Origin: Saccharum officinarum
Taxonomy: Eukaryota; Streptophyta; Magnoliopsida; Poales; Poaceae
DNA length: 64,000 nucleotides
Assembly: GCA_020631735.1 (NCBI GenBank)
Contig: CM036223.1
Span: 11,471,356-11,535,355 of the forward strand
Direction: 5' to 3'
The notes under the pieces are model-generated. The model saw nothing but the letters and a program-made list of their open reading frames with translations. It made no database searches and was not told where the DNA came from. This document shows, one piece after another, positions 56,041 through 64,000 of this stretch (positions are counted from its first letter, which is position 1; every line of letters begins with the position of its first letter). The position numbers and the translations under genes were made by a program.

Positions 56041-59000
56041 TGTAACGGAACCGTCCAAATTATAAGAGCACAAGTTCAAAAACAATCGCCGAAACGATCA
56101 AATTCTCAAACTTGAGCCCATATAACTCCGGTAGTCCACGAAATCGCGAGGGATTTCAAACCAAACCGAGAGCAACCAGATCATAATGATTCAACATAAC
56201 ACGACACTTGTTACAACAGTTCAAAAGTAATCTCATACATCGGAGTACAATTATTTTTATTACAAACCAAAGTAAAGATTTGTGGAAGCAACATAATTTC
56301 TAAAACCAATTGAAGTCAAATACTGCCAGTACATAGTCACATCCTATAAAAGCATACCAGAAGAGATACTATAGAGACCATGCCCATATGGTCTAGTATT
56401 CACGCCCACATGGCGAAGACAATACTTGCAGTAACAAGTACGAATCTGCTACCTGCAACAAGTGGGAATAAACCCTGAGTACGAGAAGGTACTCAGCTAG
56501 GCTTACCCGTCAAAAACCAGAAACAACGGTGACACCAAGGAGTATGCGAGGCTTTATAGGGTGGGCTAGCTTGACTCATTTGCAGAAAATCTTATTACAG
56601 ATAAGTAATCATTAATGCTTAAGCATCGAGTTAATAATCATTAACCTGTCATCTAGATTAGCACCTGTACTAGAGCAATCACTTCATTAGGAGCAAACAA
56701 TATTAACCATAGCAGGTATAATAAGGCCATCATCATCATTATCATAAATTCCGAACCATCATCAATAATTAGTGTATCTACGCTGGAGATAACCAGTCAA
56801 GTTTCTCACTATCCGGGAGAGACGGCGACTCGAATCGATTCCAACTCAGCTAAGGGGGTATTCCTGACACTCACCCGGCAAACCCCGCTAAAGGCAGCCG
56901 TAGATAACCTTTGGTACAACTCAGGGTGGGCCCGAACAGCGCCGCATTCTCGGGGATACCAGTGGCCAGGATGCTCAGGACTTTTAACTCACCTGCCCTT
57001 GGACCCTCTGGCTCCCTTCCGAGGCGACTTTCACTTTTCGACTTCGCAGCCTGAGTTGAGCTACTAGGCTTCGCGGTCGGCAACCTCAGGCCGGCCAACT
57101 AAATGTCAAGCATACGTTCAAAATGACATAGAAGGCTCCAGGTCTCGGTCCTTAATCGACACAGACGGGGATAGACCCACACCCAAGACCTCCATGCCTT
57201 GCTGTTTCACTATCATCATCCCGCCCGGTCTCATTTCATTTTATTACACATGGTTCACTTCCACGATAGCAAATATAGCCAACCGTGACCTGATAAAGCC
57301 CTATATCTCGCAGGTGACAGGAAATCACCCGACTTCTACCGGTCTAATTTAGCAGGGCTAAGCATAGATACGATCCTGTCTACTTAGGATTCAAGGTTCG
57401 AATTGCTAGACAAGGAGTGTTATCAATGCAGCAAGGGTTTCCAACCAACTCCTATCACGTAATGCAACAATACATATAACATGTATAGATAGATAATTGC
57501 TTTGAAAGTAGGAGGCTTATAATGCTCCGGGGCTTGCCTTAACCGAAAGAAGAGAGATCAAGGTTCGGCTTCAAGAACGGTTCCCACGTCTTCTCCGGCT
57601 TCGTCGGACTGGACCTCCGGTTCTCAAACGGACTTCAACTTCGGGTTCCACGTCTAGCGGAGCTTTACGGTCACCACGATTCTCGGTACACCTATTGCAT
57701 GTATATGCACCCAATGAATTTTATGTATGCACCAAGGATGATATGATGATTTATGAACAGGTAAGGATATGAAGATGGATGCAATGACATAGCAACATCG
57801 TAATCCCAAAACCAAGTTATGTGGTGCTCTATTCGAATCACTTCAAGCTTAGGTGCAAATTTCCTCTCCGGTATTAACATGTTTGAACATCCCTAAGAAA
57901 CCACTAAGTATCACAAAGTTAAGACTAAACACGCACGTAACTAGATTCCATAAATTAGTATTTACAACATATTATCAACAGTAGCTAAGAAAACTCACAA
58001 CTGGAGTTCTACCAATCCAAATGACCTGAAAGAGGACATTCTGGAAAGCTTATGAAATTGTCTACATTTCATTTATAAACATCTAAGCATGATTTCATCA
58101 TTTACCAAGTTAAAATAGCATACATACAGAATCTGTTCTAAAAGATAGAGAACACTTCCAAAACTGAACCCAACTTGGAACAGCTGTCATTTCTAAACTA
58201 TATGTCCAAATGCTACCAAAATTTACCAGAAACTAGTTCATGAAATTCTCAACAACTTTGCTATAAATCACCAAGCATGAAAATATCATTAACATAGGTT
58301 AATTCTCTTAACTAGCAAATCTGTCCAGAAATGGCAGATTCACTAACTTAAATAATTAATGATGATTCAAAGGCACAATTGGACCAAACTAAGTTTACCA
58401 ACTTGTTGTGCATATCAAAGGAACATCAGAAAGTATAATGCCAACTTCTAAATAAATTATTTAATATTCTTTTATAATTTATTTAGTTAATTAGGTGATT
58501 AAAGAAACATACAGTAAAACCATATATAAAAATCTACAAAAATTACAGTAGCCACCTAATGCTTCACATAGGCTACCATAAAAATTTCACTTCATTTTTA
58601 CAAGCAGATATGGAGATATAAAAAATAACAGATGGTAGGTCTATTTCTAGCATAAATAGGAAACCCTATTGAAAAGTATCAAACGATATATTTCATATTT
58701 TTTCTAACATCTTTCTAACATAAGAACAACACTCACTAAGTTTCACCCTTACTGGATCTATAGAAAAATTAAGAAAATTCACACAAGATCCATTCAAGCA
58801 ACCAAGATAATTATATAACTCCACCAAACTACATCCAAATTGCATGAAAATTTAACCATAAGCTATTCATGGTATGAGAAGTTCACTATAAAAATTTCAT
58901 GTCATTTGGAGCTTCACAGAAAGAGATATCATTTTCTCCTTTTTCCACAAGAATAAGAGATATAATTAATAACTATTTATTTCAACACAAAACATGACAC

Positions 59001-60867
59001 ACATTATATTTTTATAATAATCTAGACATTATGTAGAGCACACCAAAATTTAAAGCACCTCATTTGGACCTCTAGAACAGGAGATACATATTTTTGAAGT
59101 TTGCACATGAATCAAATAAATAAAATTGAAAACAAAAACCCTACTCTACTTCGGGCTGGCCCAGACCACCACTGCGGCCCGCGACGCGCGCGCACGCACC
59201 CGCGTCAGCGCGGCCCGGCAACGTGGCTCGGCCCACGACGGCCCAAGCAGCAACACAGGGGGGATCCCGCGCGCCGACAGGCGGGCCTCGCCCGTCAGGG
59301 ACACCGGACAGGGGAGCGGCTCCGGCCGGCGATTGCTCGCCGCCGGTGACGAATCCGGCGAGTCTGAGGGCATCTACACGCTCCCCACGCGATTCCGCAC
59401 CGAAAGACACCACCAACGTGACCTATTGCTACCCCTAACCATGCCGGTGGTGAGAGCAGCGGCCGACAGCCATGTCACTGCGGCGATACGCCGACGGTGA
59501 GGCTGCCTTGACCAAGCTGAGCTCGGGACGAGCTTTTCGGTGTCAAGGTGAAGCCAAAGGTGAAGAAAAAGGGAGGAAAGGAAGCCCCTAAGTACCCCAG
59601 CCACGGTGAGCTCCATCTCCGGCGAGGTCGGCCCGCGACGGTGACGACGGAACCGGCGAAATTCGCCCTCACCTTGGCTTGACCGGCTCGTCGGAGGGGC
59701 GACCGAGGCAGAGGAGGTGGTGGCGGAGGTGTGGGCGAGCTTTGGCGGCTTGCGGTGCCACAGCGCATGCACACAAGGACGGCGGAGGTGCGGCTGCTCG
59801 GTTTGCTTGGCGAGCTTGGCTAAGTGACGGGGTGAATGACTGAGGGAGGGACAGCAGGAGGGTGGCGTGGCAATTTCAGGCGTCCGAGCTGAGTGCGGTA
59901 TCGACGCGTGCAGCCACGCGGCGTGAGCTCCCTGCACCCGGTCGGCCATGGTCGAGGTCGGTTCGAAATTCTGAACTGACAAACTGACTCGATCTGTTAA
60001 CGAATGTGACTGACAACCCAACTTGAGCAGCTCACAAATCACGATTTGGCTCGAACTAGCAGAGGCCGTAGTTAACAAAAATATAGAGCTATGTGTGTAC
60101 AACGAAATTGTCAATAGGGTCATGAGCTAACTCAGCTTGATTAGTGAGATACAACATCCCAAAGTAGGTCACAAGGAAACTGACATTAAGTTTCGGTTAA
60201 GGCTCGACTGAACCCTGATTTTCAAAGCACTCTAGCTCCTAAACCAGTGAGAATTAGGTGATGGTGCTATTGACAAAATCATAGAGCTATGTTAGTACTA
60301 CAATTATGTCAATAATAACTTGAGCTAATTCGGCCTAGATTAGTAATTATAGAGCCCTAAAGTGGTGTACATTGAAACTGAAATGCACCCTGACTTAGAA
60401 AAATTTTGCTAAGTGTTGGGCAGTCCACTTACTGACTTGTGGGCCCTGTTTGAGGATGTTCTAGCCATTTTCATGAGATGGTCATATTGAGACTTTTGTT
60501 CCTTGATAAATTTCCTACAACTTTGGTAAAGGGTGCACATCCATGCAAGGTCTTTAGGTTGGACTTTCTAATCAGTCAAACAGATCAGTGCTAAGGTCAA
60601 ACTAGGGTCAAACCTCGTCAAATTGGATTTTTGGTCAAAACATGAATATAGATCCTAGCTCATTTTGCTCCACTAACATATCAAAGATGTTTTCAAGCCC
60701 CCAAGTCACACAATAGCATCACATAAAGGAAGCACATAGAAACCACAATATTGCAAGGTCATGTTTCAAGCAAGAATGCACATGAAATGACAATGCTTAT
60801 GGTAATGTCATGCCATGATCATGCATTATGAATGCATTATGAGGCTAACTAACACCAGGGTGTTACA
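56041..60867 (-). mobile_element. Solo LTR (4827 bp) inserted in the gypsy element
   Basis: It starts tgtaacggaacc and ends ggtgttaca, the same ends as the LTRs at 578-6071 and 11231, and lies in the same orientation. It is flanked by CAATA at 56036-56040 and 60868-60872. It shares several blocks with the first element (for example ctgagtacgagaaggtactcag and ataatgctccggggcttgcc) but differs in the middle, so it is another subfamily. A GC-rich island (about 59140-59950) sits in the corresponding place. There is no internal region and no second LTR, so it formed by LTR-LTR recombination or inserted as a solo LTR by later loss. Confidence 0.9.
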
Positions 60868-63800
60868 CAATAGGAAGAAGAAGAACCAGCAGGGTAAGCT
60901 CGAGGCCTCGGTCGACGACCTTGTTGCTGCTGCTGATCGCAAGAAACCTCGAGGGCCCCCCGGCGGGGGCATTTTTGACAAAATGCTCAAAGAGCCATGT
61001 CCCTACCACAAAGGGCTCATGAACCATAACCTCGAGGACTGCCACATGCTCCGGAGATATTTTGAAAGCATAGGTGTCAAGAAAGATGATAAGAAGGACG
61101 ATCCCAAGGGAGACGACAAGGACGAGGGATTCCCCAAAATCCACGACTGCTTCATGATATACGGAGGACCCTCGACGCGCCTCTTGACATGCCAACGCAA
61201 GCGGGAACGTCGAGAGGTCTTCTCCGTGCAGCCCGTAACCCTCCTCTTCCTTGACTGGTCTGAGGTGGCCATCACTTTCAACCGTGATGACCACCCAGAC
61301 TACATCCCCAATCCTAGGGTCTACCCGCTTGTTGTCGATCCCGTTATCGCCAACACACGCCTCACCAAGGTGCTCATGGATGGCGGCAGCAGCCTCAACA
61401 TCATCTATGCCCAGACCCTCGACCTCCTAGGAATCACGAGGACACACCTCCAACCCAGCGTCGGGGGCTTCTATGGAGTCATGCTAGGGAAGCGAGCAGA
61501 ACCCGTCGGGCGGGTCGACCTGGCTATCTGTTTTGGCACTCCCGCCAACTTCAGAAAGGAAACTCTCACTTTCAAAGTGGTCAAATTCTGTGGAACATAT
61601 CATGCCATCCTTGGGCGCCCATGCTACGCTCGATTCATGGCGGTCCCTAATTACACCTACCTCAAGCTCAAAATGCCGGGCCCCAACAGTGTCATAACTG
61701 TCGGGCCCTCATACAAGCACACCTATGAGTGTGACATAGAGTGTGTCGAGCACGAAGAGGCCGTCTTGGAGTCGGTGACCTTGGTGGCAGACCTCGATGG
61801 TTTGGTCGACGAGATCCCTGACCCCAAGCGCCACGCCGGTAGCTTTGAGCTCGCAGAAGACGTCAAGCTCGTGCTCCTCGACCCCACCGACCTAAAGGGA
61901 AAGGTGTTGAGCATCAGCGCCACCCTCAATCCCAAATAGGAAACAGTGCTCATTGACTTTCTCCGCGCAAACATCGACATCTTTGCGTGGAGTCCCTCAG
62001 ATATGCCAGGCATACCCAGGGAAGTCGCCGAGCACGCCTTGGAGATCTGAGCCAGCTCCAAACCGGGAAGCAACGCTTGCGCCACTTCGACGAGGAAAAG
62101 CTCAAGGTCATCACCGAGGAGATCCACAAGCTGTTGGAGGCCAGATTCATCAAGGAGATTCATCATCCTGAGTGGCTAGCTAATCCTGTATTAGTTAAGA
62201 AAAAGAATGGGAAGTGAAGGATGTGTGTAGACTATACTAGTTTAAATAAAGCATGTCCAAAAGTTCCTTTTCCTTTGCCACTCATTGATCAAATCGTTGA
62301 TTCAACTGCGGGATGTGAAACTCTGTCGTTCTTGGATGCGTATTCCGGCTACCACCAGATCAAAATGAAGGAGTCCGACCAGCTCGTGACTTCGGTCATC
62401 ACCCCATTCGGCATGTATCGCTATGTTACTATACCCTTCGGTCTTCAGAACGCAGGGGCTACGTACCAGCGATGCATGCAACACATTTTGGGGGAACACA
62501 TTGGACCAACCGTCAAGGCTTACGTCGATGATATCGTTGTCAAAACCAAAAAGGCCAGTAATTTGATAAGCGACCTCGATGTCGCGTTCAAGTGTCTCCG
62601 GGCAAAGAACATTAAGATCAACCCCGAGAAATGCGTTTTCAGCATTCCTCGAGGCATGCTTTGAGGGTTCATCGTTTCCAAACGTGGCATCGAGGCCAAC
62701 CCGGAAAAAATCACCGCAATAACCAAAATGGGCCCCATCCGAGATCTAAAGGGCATGCAGAGGGTCACGGGCTGCCTTGCGGTCCTCAGTCGCTTCATTT
62801 CACGCCTCAGTGAAAAAGCGCTCCCACTGTATCGTCTCCTAAAGAAATCGAAACACTTCTCGTGGACCCTCGAGGCTGAGGAAGCCCTTGCAAGGCTCAA
62901 AGCTATGCTCTCCAACTCGCCGATCCTCGTCCCTCTGACCCCAAGGGAACCCCTCCTACTTTATGTCGCCACAATGACACAAGTAGTCAGTGTGGTCTTG
63001 GTTGTCGAGAGGGCAGAGGAAGGACATACCCTACTCGTCTAGAGACCGGTCTACTTCATCAGCGAGGTGCTCTCAGAAACTAAGGTTCGCTACCCGCAGA
63101 TCTAGAAGCTGCTGTACGCCATCGTCTTAACGCGGCGTAAGCTCCATCACTATTTCGAGGGCCACCTGGTGACTGTGGTCTCTTCTTTCCCTTTAGGAGA
63201 GATAGCCTAGAACCGAGAAGCCTCGGGTAGGATAGCCAAGTGGGCGGTCGAGTTCATGGGTGAGACCCTCTCTTATGCGTCGCACAAAGCCATCAATTCT
63301 TAGGTACTAGCAGATTTCCTTGCGGAGTGGACCGACACTCAACTTCCTCCGGTTCAGCTCTAGGCCAAACTTTGGACCATGTATTTCGACGGGTCACTGA
63401 TAAAAATGGAAGCAGGCGCGGGTTTGCTCTTCATCTCACCCCTCGGAGTCCACATGCACTATATCATCCGGCTTCATTTCCCTGCCTCCAACAACATCAC
63501 CAAATACGAGGTGCTCGTCACGGGCTTGTGAATCGCCATCGAACTAGGGGTCCGACACCTCGATGTTCGAGGTGACTCTTAGCTCGTAATCGACCAGGTC
63601 ATGAAGAGCTCGAGCTACCGTGATCCAAAGATGGAGGCCTACTGTGAGGAGGTGCGATGCCTTGAAGACAAGTTTCACGGTCTCGAGCTCAACCACATCG
63701 CACGCAGGTATAATGAGGCCGCCGATGAACTCGCAAAAATCGCTTCCAGTCGAACTACAGTTCCACCAGACGTTTTCACGAAAGATCTCCATCAACATCA

Positions 63801-64000
63801 GGGCATAAGGGGGGGGGTCGACGGGCCGTCACTCGACCCTCCACCTGAGGTGGAAGCCCCCTCTACCGGGGCTGAGACCATGCAGGTGGAAGGCTTGACC
63901 CCACCAGCCAACGTCGAGCCTGACTAGCGTATTCCGTACCTCGACCATCTCACTCGAGGGGATCTCTCCTCGGATAAGATTGAGGCTCGACGGATCGCTC
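60868..64000 (+). pseudogene. Tat-lineage Ty3/gypsy pol relic: protease, RT, RNase H and additional RNase H (continues)
   Basis: After the end of gag (CPYHKGLMNHNLEDC zinc-knuckle-like region, about 61000) comes an aspartic protease with LMDGGSSLNIIYA near 61377. The RT is split by stops and frameshifts: HPEWLANPVLVKKKNGK near 62165, FLDAYSGYHQIKM near 62330 and the catalytic YVDDIVVK near 62521. The RT-linked RNase H spans about 62870-63300. A second RNase H (about 63360-63760; YFDGS, GDS, NEAADELA) is the hallmark of Tat-lineage elements. In-frame stops lie at 61937, 62048, 62215, 62662, 63040, 63103, 63208, 63301, 63361, 63529 and 63580. Integrase and the 3' LTR are beyond the window. Confidence 0.92.

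Larger units (their letters stand above)
49751..56443. repeat. Tandem segmental duplication, copy 2
   Basis: This is the second copy of the 43027-49713 block, and it continues without a break into the rest of the inserted LTR and then the gypsy pol region. It is therefore the copy still joined to the rest of the original element. Confidence 0.96.

Noticed and set aside
43027..56443. Reading the two gypsy LTRs (45061 and 51793) as the 5' and 3' LTRs of one element
   Set aside because: The sequence outside the LTRs is duplicated too, both are followed by gag, and pol continues only after the second. They are duplicate 5' LTRs.

Overview
The window is plant nuclear DNA, most likely from a grass (Poaceae; a panicoid such as the sorghum/sugarcane group would fit, but that is inference). 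The evidence is large GT-AG intron-split genes, a GC-rich first exon of the kind common in grass genes, a nuclear-type tRNA-Asn, and dense nested retrotransposons with Tourist-, Stowaway- and hAT-type MITEs. It is an assembled scaffold with one 100-N gap (15834-15933).

Layout. 1-577: two units of a 366-bp tandem repeat, the second cut by an insertion. 578-15833: a minus-strand, apparently non-coding LTR retrotransposon with very long LTRs (3' LTR 578-6071, about 5.5 kb; 5.16-kb internal region; 5' LTR from 11231, running into the gap). 15935-20367: 3' two-thirds of a plus-strand BSL1-type kelch/PPP phosphatase gene (brassinosteroid signalling); its 5' part lies in the gap. 20368-28782: intergenic DNA with MITEs, microsatellites and short tandem duplications. 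28783-28856: tRNA-Asn(GUU), minus strand. 29577-34304: a complete 11-exon XPD/UVH6 helicase gene, minus strand, 758 codons. 35773-39504: a 5'-truncated L1-type LINE, minus strand, with a 13-bp target-site duplication. 39518-43026: repeat-rich intergenic DNA. 43027-56443: a 6.7-kb tandem segmental duplication; each copy carries a decayed GC-rich fragment, a SINE-like repeat and the 5' LTR plus gag of a Tat-lineage Ty3/gypsy element. 56041-60867: a solo LTR related to the first element, inserted in the gypsy body and flanked by CAATA. 60868-64000: the gypsy protease, reverse transcriptase and two RNase H regions, running off the window.

The functional genes are BSL1 (Ser/Thr phosphatase), XPD (TFIIH subunit in transcription and nucleotide excision repair) and the tRNA; nothing links them functionally. 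The rest is a layered insertion history: gypsy insertion, solo-LTR insertion within it, then tandem duplication of the whole block. I see no convincing new gene system. The most informative unusual points are the long-LTR non-autonomous element, the templated filler at the duplication junction, the duplicated splice acceptor and the compensating indels in BSL1, and the C-to-T stop-codon signature in the gypsy relic.
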